A DNA stretch of 64,000 nt from positions 401,402 to 465,401 of the forward strand of contig NZ_LT904908.1 of NCBI RefSeq assembly GCF_900199705.1, in the 5' to 3' direction. The notes under the pieces are model-generated. The model saw nothing but the letters and a program-made list of their open reading frames with translations. It ran no database searches and was not told the DNA's origin. Origin of the DNA: Collinsella provencensis (GTDB lineage Bacteria > Actinomycetota > Coriobacteriia > Coriobacteriales > Coriobacteriaceae). Position 1 is the first letter of the stretch. Every line of letters starts with the position of its first letter. Positions 24,638 to 33,060 of this stretch are shown here, one piece after another. The position numbers and the translations under genes were made by a program.

Positions 24638-27444
24638 TACGCGTCGAGCGCCTGAGCGCAACGGTCGCAAATATGGGCGTGCTCGCCATGAACTCCCGTG
24701 CTCTCACGGTAGTTCCAGCAACGGTCGCATGCTTCACCATGCGCGGCCTCAACCGTAGCAGCATACGCGTCGCCCTCGGCAAGCGCGACCTCACTCACGA
24801 TGTAGAACTCGGCAAGATCGACGGCGTACTCGCCGGTCAGCAGGGCATAAGCCTCTGCCGGAACAACGGCCTCGACGCGTACCTGCTGGCTCTTGGTGAA
24901 GGTACCGGCAGCACGTGCATCCTCGATCGCCTTGGTCACCACACCGCGTAGCTCAAGCGCAGCCTCGAGCACCGGACGGTACTCGTTGGCCTGCTCAAGT
25001 GTGATGGGGGCCTGGTACCAATCAAGCAGCGCCGCGTATTCCTGATTGTCGCGGCAGCCCGCAGGAGCGTACTCCATAGCCTCGTCCACCGTGTAGGCAA
25101 GGATAGGCTGCAAATCGCGCATGAGCATGGAAAGCAGCTCTGCCACGACGGTCTGGGCGGATCGGCGCTCGAGCGAATCGCTCTTCTCGCAGTACAGGCG
25201 ATCTTTAAGCGCATCGAGATACACGTTGGAAAGCTCAGTTACCACAAAGTCGTAGAGCGTGCGGTAGGCGCGGTTGAACTCGAAGGCCGCATAAGCATCG
25301 TCAACCTCGGCCTGAACCTGCGTGAGGCGCGCAAGCATGAGCTTGTCGAGCGGCATGAGGTCGTCGAAAGCAACGCCGTCGGTGCTGGGCTCGAACTGAC
25401 CCTCAAGCACGGAGAGCAGGAAGCGCAGCGTGTTGCGGAAGCGACGATAGGCATCGGCCGTACGGGCGAGGATCTCGTGATCGCAGGCGACGTCGGTCGA
25501 CGTGTCAACCGAAGCGACCCAAAGGCGCACGATGTCGGCACCCATCTCGTCGCAGATCTTGTTGGGGTCGATGACGTTACCCAGCGATTTGGACATCTTG
25601 CGACCCTGTCCATCGAGCGTGAAGCCCTGGGACACAACTGCCTTGTACGGAGCGACACCATTCGCGCCCACGGAAGTAAGCAGCGAGGACTGGAACCATC
25701 CGCGATGCTGGTCGGAACCCTCAAGGTACACGTCCGCCGGATACTCGAGTTCGTCGCGATACTCGCACACGGCCTTCCAGGAAACGCCGGAATCCCACCA
25801 CACGTCGAGGATGTCACGGTCGGCCTTGAGATGGTGGCCACCGCACTTGGGGCACACGCAGGCCTCACCCAGATAGTCCTCGGGGGCATCGGTGAACCAG
25901 GCATCGGAGCCCTTCTCGTGGAACAGGGCGATAACCGCATCGAGGGTCGCGTCGTTCATAACCTTCTCGCCGCAGTCGGCGCAGGTATAGCTCGGAATCG
26001 GCACGCCCCAATTGCGCTGACGCGAAATGCACCAGTCGGGACGCTGCTCCACCATGGCGCCAATGCGATTGGAGGCATGTGCGGGATACCACTTCACGTG
26101 GTTGCGCACCTGATCGAGCGCCTGCTCGCGCAGACCGGTCTTGTCCATGGAAACAAACCATTGGTCGGTTGCGCGGAAGAGCACCGGGTGCTTGCAGCGC
26201 CAGCAATGCGGATAGCTGTGCGTGATCTTGACTTCGGCAACGAGCATGCCGCGGTCGCGCAGGAACTGAATGATGTGCGGGTTGGCCTCGTCGGTATCCA
26301 TACCAGAGAACGGACCGCCCGTACCGAACTCGGTGCCGGTGTAGAAGCGACCGTCATCGTCGACGGGCATGCAAATATCCATGCCCTCCTTAAGGCAGAC
26401 ATAGTAGTCGTCCACACCGTGACCAGGCGAATTGTGAACGATACCGGTACCGTCTTCGGTGCCGACGTAATCGGCGAGCAGCGCCACACCCTCGATACCA
26501 TCGAAAATGGGCTGCTTGTAGTGCAGGTGATCGAAGGTCTCCGCAGGGACCTCGTACGGCTTGCCGCCGACCATGACCGGCGTGCAATCCCAGCCCGCGA
26601 TGCCGCAGACCTTCTCCGCCAGGTCCTTGAGCATGATCTCGGCGCGGCCGTCGTGCTCGATAGCGGTGTAGATGGCCTCGGGCTTGAGCGAGACCGCCTG
26701 GTCGGAGGGGATGGTCCACGGGGTCGTAGTCCAGATCACGAAGTCAACCGGACCGTCGAAGGACTCAAGACCGGCAGGTTTGCTCGTGAGCTCAAAGCGC
26801 ACGTAAATCGACGGGCTTGTCTCGTCACCATACTCGATCTCCGCCTCGGCAAGCGCCGTGTGGCAGTGCTTGCACCAGTGCACGGGCTTGTGGCCGCGAT
26901 AGACCATGCCCTTGTCGAACATCGCCTTGAAGACCTCGATGTCGGCGGCATCATGCTGGTGATACAGCGTGAGGTACGGGTTGTCCCAATCACCCAGCAC
27001 GCCCAGGCGCTTGAAACCCGCACGCTGCAGGTCGATGTTCTCAACAGCAAACTCGTTACACAGCTCGCGAATTTCAGCCGTGGAGGTCTGGTTGAACTTC
27101 TCGGTGCCGAGCTTCTCCTCAACCTTGTGCTCGATCGGCTGGCCGTGGCAGTCCCAACCGGGAACGTACGGAGTCTCAAAGCCCTGCATGGCCTTGTAGC
27201 GGTTGATCATATCCTTGGCGATCTTGTTCATCGCGTGGCCCAGATGGATGGGGCCGTTGGCATACGGAGGACCATCGTGCAAAACGAATTTGCCCTTCTT
27301 GCCGGCGTTCTTTTTGAGCATGAGCTCATAGACGTGATTTTGCTGCCAGCGCTTGAGGCGTTCCGGCTCACGCTGCGCCAAAGCGGCGCGCATGGGGAAC
27401 TTGGTTTTGGGCAGATTCATCGTCTGCTTGTACTCGTTTGCCAC
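24637..27444 (-). CDS. ileS: isoleucyl-tRNA synthetase
   Basis: 935 aa starting at GTG with AAGAAGGGGG upstream. HIGH motif GPIHLGHAMNK, KMSKS motif GRKMSKSLGN, CP1 editing domain, and a C-terminal zinc finger (CDRCWNYRE...CDRC). Zn-containing bacterial-type enzyme. It is preceded by a T-box riboswitch with an Ile specifier codon, and is followed by overlapping lspA and rluD. Confidence 0.97.
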   Translation of the reverse strand: MANEYKQTMNLPKTKFPMRAALAQREPERLKRWQQNHVYELMLKKNAGKKGKFVLHDGPPYANGPIHLGHAMNKIAKDMINRYKAMQGFETPYVPGWDCHGQPIEHKVEEKLGTEKFNQTSTAEIRELCNEFAVENIDLQRAGFKRLGVLGDWDNPYLTLYHQHDAADIEVFKAMFDKGMVYRGHKPVHWCKHCHTALAEAEIEYGDETSPSIYVRFELTSKPAGLESFDGPVDFVIWTTTPWTIPSDQAVSLKPEAIYTAIEHDGRAEIMLKDLAEKVCGIAGWDCTPVMVGGKPYEVPAETFDHLHYKQPIFDGIEGVALLADYVGTEDGTGIVHNSPGHGVDDYYVCLKEGMDICMPVDDDGRFYTGTEFGTGGPFSGMDTDEANPHIIQFLRDRGMLVAEVKITHSYPHCWRCKHPVLFRATDQWFVSMDKTGLREQALDQVRNHVKWYPAHASNRIGAMVEQRPDWCISRQRNWGVPIPSYTCADCGEKVMNDATLDAVIALFHEKGSDAWFTDAPEDYLGEACVCPKCGGHHLKADRDILDVWWDSGVSWKAVCEYRDELEYPADVYLEGSDQHRGWFQSSLLTSVGANGVAPYKAVVSQGFTLDGQGRKMSKSLGNVIDPNKICDEMGADIVRLWVASVDTSTDVACDHEILARTADAYRRFRNTLRFLLSVLEGQFEPSTDGVAFDDLMPLDKLMLARLTQVQAEVDDAYAAFEFNRAYRTLYDFVVTELSNVYLDALKDRLYCEKSDSLERRSAQTVVAELLSMLMRDLQPILAYTVDEAMEYAPAGCRDNQEYAALLDWYQAPITLEQANEYRPVLEAALELRGVVTKAIEDARAAGTFTKSQQVRVEAVVPAEAYALLTGEYAVDLAEFYIVSEVALAEGDAYAATVEAAHGEACDRCWNYRESTGVHGEHAHICDRCAQALDA

Positions 27445-27518
27445 GAATACCCCCTTCTTGTTGTGGGCACTTCACGTCGAGATGCATGCAGTACATCATG
27501 ACACCCCGTCACGACATG

Positions 27519-27890
27519 AAAAAAGCGCCCGTCCCTTACAAGCTGGGACGAAGCGCCTTGAGAATTGCGTTTGAGCAGTTGGACGCTGTGATTTTCACAG
27601 CCTGCTTGCGCGCGAAGCGTTTCGCTATACCACCCAGCTTAGGCTCGTGCGCCTGGCTGCGCACTCCCCCGTTACTCGGCTGGTCCGTAACGACGACCAT
27701 CCCGGCGGCATCTACTGAACCATCTTGATTGCGTGCACGAAACAAGGCGGACGCCTGCTCCTTCACATGCGGCAAGACAATCGTTCGGACCGCGGCTCCG
27801 GGGTGATTTTCAACTCGGCCACACGCGCTCGGTTCTCAGCTTCCCCGAGCTCTCTCATCCGCATGGATACGACCTACTCGTCCCCATCAA
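27519..27890 (-). promoter_or_regulatory. T-box riboswitch of ileS
   Basis: On the minus strand a long Stem I contains the AG-bulge-like GAGAGAGCTC and the specifier region GTTGAAAATCACC, with AUC (Ile) at 27805-27807 followed by a purine. The T-box TGGGTGGTATAG is at 27625-27636; its UGGU matches an ACCA tRNA end. A terminator (27525-27557, followed by six U) ends about 75 nt before the ileS start. Uncharged tRNA-Ile should allow read-through. A possible promoter lies just upstream: GTGCAT with TATGCT or TATTAT. Confidence 0.85.
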
Positions 27891-27999
27891 CGCCTGTGGG
27901 CAGCATAATAACACGTATCGGGCCGATGCACCCCATAGTGCACCGACCCGATAAAATCGCTATCCCTTCGGGATCGCCTCTTCGCAGAAATCTACAAAA

Positions 28000-28677
28000 C
28001 TATCCCTTTGCAGGAATGAGCGTTGCGATGTGCTGGGCAAACTCAGCGACGTTCATCGTCTGGACGATAACCTTGCCCGGCCCCGTCAGCTTTGTCAGGA
28101 ACAGACCCTCGCCGCCAAGCACGATGTTCCCCAGGCCCTTAACCGTCTCGATCTCATAATTGACGGAGGGAGAGAAGGCAACGACATTGCCCGTATCAAC
28201 TTTGAGCACCTCACCAGGGGCGAGCTCCCTCACGACGGCATCGCCGTCGACCTCGAGGAATGCCATGCCCGTGCCACCGAGGCTCTGGAGGATAAAGCCC
28301 TCGCCGCCGAAGAAACCAGCGCCGGCCTTCTTTGTCAAAATCGTGTTGAGCTCTACGGTCGTCTCGGCGCACAGGAACGCTCCCTTTTGAATAACGAGGG
28401 GGTCTCTGCTCGCATCAACAGGGACGATAGTGCCGGGAACCGTTGAGGCGAAACCGATTTTCGAACCGTCGCGCATCGAGGTGTAGTTCGCCATGAACAT
28501 GCTCTCACCCGCAAAGGCGCGCCCAAGGCCCTTGAGAAAACCGCCGCGCGTGTTCGTGCCCATCTCGAAACCATCAGTCTGCCACGACATACCGCCAGAT
28601 TGCGTGAAGACGGTTTCACCCGCATCGAGCGTCAATTCAACGGCAGGAACGGTCTGTCCAAAAATCTCGTAGTTCAT
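28000..28677 (-). CDS. TIGR00266/AIM24 family protein
   Basis: 225 aa from the ATG at 28677 (AAGGGAG upstream); a longer ORF start at 28791 lacks an SD. All-beta AIM24-type protein with Gly-rich turns (GAGFFGGEGFILQSLGGTG, GNIVLGGEGLFLTKLTGPG). The family is widespread and its bacterial function is unclear; a mitochondrial member affects cristae. Single-gene unit upstream of the ileS T-box. A 15-bp stem (27920-27957) and a small hairpin lie downstream, without a clear U-tract. Confidence 0.82.
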   Translation of the reverse strand: MNYEIFGQTVPAVELTLDAGETVFTQSGGMSWQTDGFEMGTNTRGGFLKGLGRAFAGESMFMANYTSMRDGSKIGFASTVPGTIVPVDASRDPLVIQKGAFLCAETTVELNTILTKKAGAGFFGGEGFILQSLGGTGMAFLEVDGDAVVRELAPGEVLKVDTGNVVAFSPSVNYEIETVKGLGNIVLGGEGLFLTKLTGPGKVIVQTMNVAEFAQHIATLIPAKG

Positions 28678-28751
28678 CCGATGCTCCCTTCTCGAGAACC
28701 GCCTTGAAATCAAGTTTATAGAGGCAACCAAAAGGCTGGTGGGTTGTTCGC

Positions 28752-28774
28752 TAGGCGGTGTCTTTTCGCCTAGG
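28752..28774. other. inverted repeat upstream of the AIM24 gene
   Basis: CTAGGCG and CGCCTAG, perfect 7-bp arms with a 9-nt spacer, about 75 nt upstream of the AIM24 start. This could be an operator or a short hairpin. It lies in the roughly 300-nt gap between the AIM24 gene and cstA, in which I see no other supported gene. Confidence 0.35.
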
Positions 28775-28978
28775 ACAGGTATCAGGAGCACAGATAATCC
28801 ACGTCTGACCTATCATTTCTAACAGGTATTTCCACGTTTTTCAGGAGATTGAGAAGTTACGAGGCGGCATGTGCACTTCAAAAGAACAAGTAGCCGCGCA
28901 GCTGGGTGGCGCGCTGAAACATGCCCCGATACCAATCGACAGAACAACGTCCAAAGCGTGCCCGTATACCCAAACGTT

Positions 28979-30868
28979 TTATGCCTCGGCGCCTTCTCCC
29001 ATCGGAAGAACGACAGAAACCGAACGTTCCGAAGCAGTCACATGATCTCGTCCCATCTCGGTCCACTCGGGCTCCTCGTCGGGCAAAGAACCTGCCTGCT
29101 TGGTAAAGAGCTCACGCAGGCAGCGATAGGCCACGATAACGCCCAAAACCATGAGGAGCATGGCAAATACCAGCTGCAAACCCTTGGTAGCTGCGACCGA
29201 TATCAAAGCACCAGATGCGTCGGGCATGTAACCAAAGAAGCCATAGGCAGATACCGCAACGTAGCAACCCCAAGCGCTCTGAACCAGCGAGGTGAACGTG
29301 CACACCAGCAGGAATGCCACCGGCACATACAGCATCCAGCCACGACGACCCGTGCACTTGCAAAAGACTGCGAGCGTAATCATGCACATACCACCCAGCA
29401 GCTGATTGCTCGCGCCAAACAACGGCCAGATGTTGGTGTAGCCGCCAAAGGTGAGAGCCAAACCGGGAACCAATGTCACGGCAGTAGCAATCCAGGGATT
29501 GCCAAACACGCGCATGGCCCCACGTTTTTCGGCCGAAACGGCAAGTGCGTCATTGCTAGAGGCGAAAAACTCAGTAAGTGAGGTGCGTGCGATGCGCGCT
29601 ACGGCATCAAGGGAGGTAAGTGCCAGCGCCGAGACGCACATAGTCATGAAGACCGTCGCAACAGTTGAATCCACGCCAAACGAGGTCATACCGCGTGCGA
29701 TACCTGCCGAAAAAATCTGGAACGGTGTTCCCACAGCCGCGCCACCGGCGCCGGTCGTATTCATGGTCGAGAACATGATGCCTGCGATGATTACAGCCAG
29801 CACACCCACGAAAGATTCGACCACCATGGCACCGTATGCCACGGGCAACGCGTCAGACTCCTTCTCGACCTGCTTGGAAGACGTTCCCGAAGAGACCAAG
29901 CTGTGAAAACCGGAAAGGGCGCCACAGGCAACGGAAACAAACAACACGGGGAACAGATAGTTGCCTCGCTGCGCGAGCTGATCAAGCGTCGCCGCATCGA
30001 CCACTGCAGGCGCGGTCATAACTGCCTGTCCATTCACTCCCAAAACCATGATGCCCAACACTGCGCAGACAATCATCAGAATCATCATGATGCTGGTGAG
30101 GTAGTCGCGAGGCTGCTTGAGGACCTGAATGGGCATCGCTGCGGCAAACACCAGGTAGACCATGACGACGGCAATCCACCCGTTCATGTCCAGATAGATG
30201 GGGAACTGCATACCTACCGCAAACATCGCAACCATGAGAACGACGGCAAACGCGAACTGACGCACACCGGCAAGGTTGAACTTGCGACACACAAATCCAA
30301 AGACGATGGCAACAAAGGTGAACAGCATCGAAATCGTACCCGCGCACCCCGCCGCATACGAAGCATCGAAATTCACAGCATTCGTTGCAGCGTCAACCGT
30401 GGTCTTAAAGGTTCCGGCGACCATCGAGGTGAATGCAGCAATCACGATGATGCAGAAGAGCCACGTAAACAGCAAAAACAGGCGACGTCCCGTACGGCCG
30501 ATGTACTTCTCGATGAGCTGGGCGAGTGACTTGCCGTTGTTCTTCATCGAGGCGACCAGCGCACCAAAATCGTGCACAGCACCAAAGAATATGCCACCCA
30601 CCATGACCCACAAAAGCACCGGCAGCCAACCGAACATCATGGCGACAATGGTTCCCGTAACGGGACCCGCTCCGCAGATCGAACTAAATTGATGCGAGAA
30701 CGTGGTGAAACGCGATGCAGGTGAGAAATCCTTCCCGTCCTCCATGCGGCGTGCCGGCGTAAGGGCATCGGTGTCTACACCCCACGTTTTTGCCAGCCAA
30801 CGGCCATAGACAAGGTAACCTGCGGCAAGCACCACCGCAGCCACCGCCATTACAACAACTCCGTTCAT
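28979..30868 (-). CDS. cstA: carbon starvation protein CstA family transporter
   Basis: 629 aa from the ATG at 30868 (AAAGGAAG, 5-6 nt spacing); the open frame extends to 30976 without an SD. About 15 to 17 membrane helices, with family signatures TFSHQFSSICGAGPVTG near the N-terminus and FHSLVSSGTSSKQ further on. CstA proteins take up peptides or pyruvate on carbon limitation. Upstream lies a leader peptide rich in Leu/Ile codons and an attenuator, so expression probably follows branched-chain amino-acid supply. Confidence 0.93.
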   Translation of the reverse strand: MNGVVVMAVAAVVLAAGYLVYGRWLAKTWGVDTDALTPARRMEDGKDFSPASRFTTFSHQFSSICGAGPVTGTIVAMMFGWLPVLLWVMVGGIFFGAVHDFGALVASMKNNGKSLAQLIEKYIGRTGRRLFLLFTWLFCIIVIAAFTSMVAGTFKTTVDAATNAVNFDASYAAGCAGTISMLFTFVAIVFGFVCRKFNLAGVRQFAFAVVLMVAMFAVGMQFPIYLDMNGWIAVVMVYLVFAAAMPIQVLKQPRDYLTSIMMILMIVCAVLGIMVLGVNGQAVMTAPAVVDAATLDQLAQRGNYLFPVLFVSVACGALSGFHSLVSSGTSSKQVEKESDALPVAYGAMVVESFVGVLAVIIAGIMFSTMNTTGAGGAAVGTPFQIFSAGIARGMTSFGVDSTVATVFMTMCVSALALTSLDAVARIARTSLTEFFASSNDALAVSAEKRGAMRVFGNPWIATAVTLVPGLALTFGGYTNIWPLFGASNQLLGGMCMITLAVFCKCTGRRGWMLYVPVAFLLVCTFTSLVQSAWGCYVAVSAYGFFGYMPDASGALISVAATKGLQLVFAMLLMVLGVIVAYRCLRELFTKQAGSLPDEEPEWTEMGRDHVTASERSVSVVLPMGEGAEA

Positions 30869-31003
30869 ATTACTTCCTTTCCAAGAAATGTCATCGAAAA
30901 CATCTGTCGCGTGTCGTCTTAAACGCTTTTTGCAAGCCCATTGCGAACTTGGAAAACACTTTCGAGATGCTGCCACACAACCAATACATGCACCCTATAG
31001 ATA

Positions 31004-31039
31004 CAAAAAGAGGGCCGTCGCATTTAACGACGGCCCTCT
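31004..31039 (-). terminator. attenuator terminator upstream of cstA
   Basis: 12-bp perfect stem (AGAGGGCCGTCG at 31009-31020 with its complement at 31028-31039), 7-nt loop, followed on the minus strand by TTTTTG. It lies 135 nt before cstA and after the leader peptide. Confidence 0.85.
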
Positions 31040-31080
31040 ACCTCGCATCTGTATGTCGAGCCGCCCGTAATCCCACGGGC
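31040..31080 (-). promoter_or_regulatory. alternative pairing region of the cstA attenuator
   Basis: The segment GGCGGCTC (31065-31058) can pair over 8 bp with GAGCCGTC inside the leader ORF (31138-31131), or, with a 2-nt bulge, with the terminator's 5' arm GAG(GG)CCGTC. A third hairpin, CGCCCGT with ACGGGCG, overlaps it. These are the mutually exclusive pairings expected of translational attenuation. Confidence 0.6.
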
Positions 31081-31098
31081 GACCAGCAGCCACCCGCG

Positions 31099-31146
31099 CT
31101 AGATAATCTCAATAATGGTTAGTAGCTCGTGACGGCTCATGCTCAT
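31099..31146 (-). CDS. branched-chain amino-acid leader peptide
   Basis: 15 codons reading MSMSRHELLTIIEII, with tandem CTA Leu codons (rare in high-GC genomes) and four Ile codons (ATT ATT, ATT ATC) before TAG. AAAAGG lies about 9 nt upstream of the ATG. It is followed by competing hairpins and an intrinsic terminator, the layout of a leu/ilv-type attenuator. A ribosome stalled at CTA CTA would cover GAGCCGTC and free the antiterminator segment. Too short for ordinary gene finding. Confidence 0.8.
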   Translation of the reverse strand: MSMSRHELLTIIEII

Positions 31147-31196
31147 GATCGACAACCTTTTCTTCTTAAGACGCACCGCTCAAAGCGGCGCGTCTG

Positions 31197-31210
31197 CCAA
31201 CAGTTGTTGG
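31197..31210. promoter_or_regulatory. near-palindrome at the cstA leader start site
   Basis: CCAACA-GT-TGTTGG, two perfect 6-bp arms with a 2-bp centre, overlaps the predicted transcription start. A candidate operator for an unknown repressor. Confidence 0.35.
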
Positions 31211-31211
31211 T

Positions 31212-31239
31212 AGGATACACTCTATTTTGCTAAAGTCCA
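31212..31239 (-). promoter_or_regulatory. promoter of the cstA leader
   Basis: TGGACT (31234-31239) and TATCCT (31212-31217) with a 16-nt spacer on the minus strand, giving a start near 31205 and a leader of about 200 nt to the terminator. Each hexamer matches consensus at 4 of 6 positions. Confidence 0.4.
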
Positions 31240-31328
31240 TCCTCTTTGCTTCTCGTTACATTCATGTTTCGGATGTTTCATCTTGATAACGATGTAATTT
31301 GTCGCAAGACAAGGCATACATTCAAAAC

Positions 31329-32384
31329 CTAGCAGATCTTATGCACCCAACCGTGAACATCCTCGACCGTTCCATCCTGGATACCTGTAAGCGTCTCACG
31401 CAGGCGAGTCATAACGGGACCCATGCACTCGTGCCCCTCTTCAAACGTCACGACGTCCTTATCATCGTGAATCTCACCCACCGGGGAAATCACCGCAGCG
31501 GTACCGCACAGACCGCACTCCACAAACGCACCCGAGGCAACCTCATCCCATGTAACGGGACGCTCCTCGACATCCACATCCAAATCGCGCGCAACCTGTA
31601 CAAGCGAACGACGTGTGATGGAGGGCAAGATCGAATCGGTATGAGAAACGGGCACCACCAGCTTGCCGGAGCGATCGACAAACAGCACGTTGGCGCCACC
31701 GGTCTCCTCAACGTAGGTGCGCGACTGCGAATCCAGATAGAGATTCTCGGCAAAACCTGCAGCATGAGCATCCATACCTGATTTCAAGCTCATGGCGTAA
31801 TTAAGACCCGCCTTGATATTGCCCGTTCCATGGGGCGCCGCGCGATCATAACGCGCAACGCACAGACGGATGGGCTTGGCTCCACCCTTGAAATAAGGAC
31901 CCACGGGTGTGACCAGAATGCGGAACTGATACTCATCGGCCGGCTTGACACCGATAACATCGCCTGTAGCGATCATAAGGGGGCGCACGTACAACGTTGC
32001 ACCCGACCCAAACGGCGGAACCCATGCTGCGTTAGCACGTACAACCTGTTCAACCGCATCGACAAAACGATCCTGCGGGTACGGCGGCATCACCAAGCGC
32101 TCAGCAGAATCGGCCATGCGACGCGCGTTCAAATCAGGACGAAAGCACACGATGTCGCCATCGCGCGTGGTATAAGCCTTGAGACCTTCGAAAACCTCTT
32201 GGCAGTAATGGAAAATGCCAGCGCACTCCGAAAGCGTAATCGTGTGGTCCGCTGTAAGCTCGCCAGCGTCCCATGCACCGTTTTTCCAATTGGATACGAA
32301 GCTGTAATCGGTCTTGCGATAGTTGAAGTCCAAATTCGACCAATCAAGTTGCTTTTTCTTCGCACCCAAGTTCTCTGTAATCAT
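31329..32384 (-). CDS. ilvE: branched-chain amino-acid aminotransferase
   Basis: 351 aa fold-type IV PLP enzyme of the IlvE-II group. The PLP lysine is in GTGNIKAGLNYAMS; YVEETGGANVLFV and the LPSITRRSL segment are family motifs. It interconverts Leu, Ile and Val with their keto acids. AAGGAAGG lies upstream of the ATG. It precedes the cstA attenuator; the two genes share a branched-chain amino-acid theme. Confidence 0.95.
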   Translation of the reverse strand: MITENLGAKKKQLDWSNLDFNYRKTDYSFVSNWKNGAWDAGELTADHTITLSECAGIFHYCQEVFEGLKAYTTRDGDIVCFRPDLNARRMADSAERLVMPPYPQDRFVDAVEQVVRANAAWVPPFGSGATLYVRPLMIATGDVIGVKPADEYQFRILVTPVGPYFKGGAKPIRLCVARYDRAAPHGTGNIKAGLNYAMSLKSGMDAHAAGFAENLYLDSQSRTYVEETGGANVLFVDRSGKLVVPVSHTDSILPSITRRSLVQVARDLDVDVEERPVTWDEVASGAFVECGLCGTAAVISPVGEIHDDKDVVTFEEGHECMGPVMTRLRETLTGIQDGTVEDVHGWVHKIC

Positions 32385-32471
32385 TGCTCAGCCTTCCTTT
32401 CAAACCGCTAAACGGCAACGCATATCGCTGTTCTTCAAACCGCCCAAAGCGTCAAACAAACGATGCGTGGG

Positions 32472-32517
32472 ATTGTACCTTTGTGCACTCTATCGAAATG
32501 GAGTGACCTATAGGTCA
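32472..32517 (-). promoter_or_regulatory. ilvE promoter region with perfect palindrome
   Basis: A TACAAT -10 lies at 32472-32477 on the minus strand. A perfect 14-bp palindrome TGACCTATAGGTCA (32504-32517) lies just upstream of the expected -35 position, a typical place for an activator or repressor of branched-chain metabolism. The -35 itself is poor, which would suit an activated promoter. Confidence 0.45.
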
Positions 32518-32563
32518 TCAAAGTTTAACGGAAGAGGAAATGCGTCAATATAAGCCGTACAAC

Positions 32564-32594
32564 AAAAAACGGGCCCCGCTCCTGCGGGACCCGT
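32564..32594 (-). terminator. rpsT terminator
   Basis: ACGGGTCCCGC pairs with GCGGGGCCCGT (one G.U pair) around a 4-nt loop, followed by TTTTTTG on the minus strand, 25 nt past the rpsT stop. Confidence 0.88.
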
Positions 32595-32618
32595 CACACA
32601 TCAAAGATGTTGGAAAAC

Positions 32619-32879
32619 TTAGAGGCTGTTCACGAGCTTCTGAACGCCGGACTTGCGGTTGGCAGCCTGGTTCTTGTGAATAACACCCTTGGCGACGGCC
32701 TTGTCGAGCTTGCGATAAGCAGTGGTGGCAGCAGCCTGAGCAGCAGCCTTGTCGCCAGCCTCAACGGCGGTCTTAACGTGCTTGATCACGGTCTTGAGCT
32801 CGGAGCGGATCGCCTTGTTGCGAACGCGAGCGATCTCATTGGTGCGGATGCGCTTCTTCTGGGACTTGATGTTTGCCAT
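32619..32879 (-). CDS. rpsT: 30S ribosomal protein S20
   Basis: 86 aa, Lys/Arg/Ala-rich three-helix protein starting [15 protein letters not shown], the S20 signature. It binds 16S rRNA early in 30S assembly. AAAGGAA precedes the ATG. It is a single-gene unit with its own promoter and terminator. Confidence 0.97.
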   Translation of the reverse strand: MANIKSQKKRIRTNEIARVRNKAIRSELKTVIKHVKTAVEAGDKAAAQAAATTAYRKLDKAVAKGVIHKNQAANRKSGVQKLVNSL

Positions 32880-32955
32880 CGGGTTCGGTTCCTTTCGAAT
32901 ACTTCTTACGTTCTATCCGGCCTCTGAGACACGGGTTGAGGTCATACGGTCGAGT

Positions 32956-32984
32956 ATTGTACACACGCCTTCGCCCTCGTGCAA
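32956..32984 (-). promoter_or_regulatory. rpsT promoter
   Basis: TTGCAC (32979-32984), 17-nt spacer, TACAAT (32956-32961) on the minus strand. Confidence 0.65.
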
Positions 32985-33060
32985 GCACATATCGCCCAAT
33001 TGTGCAGGTTACGCAGCAGAATCCACAAGTTAGTTCATTTCGATGACCTACGGCACAGCG

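Noticed and set aside
25477..27501. 674-codon plus-strand open frame antisense to ileS
   Set aside because: High-G+C shadow of ileS: no SD, no recognisable domain, and residue composition typical of an antisense frame. The same applies to the 841-codon frame opposite leuS (58158-60683) and the 600-codon frame opposite infB (53985-55787).
27920..27957. 15-bp stem (TATCGGG...CCCGATA) as terminator of the AIM24 gene
   Set aside because: The stem is real but only GTGTTATTATG follows on the minus strand, not a U-tract. It may be a weak terminator or part of the ileS promoter region, so it is not called.
28869..29045. Possible 58-codon plus-strand ORF starting MCTSKEQVAAQLGG with GAGGCGGC upstream
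   Set aside because: Over half overlaps the end of cstA on the other strand, there is no promoter or terminator, and the C-terminal half looks like an antisense frame.
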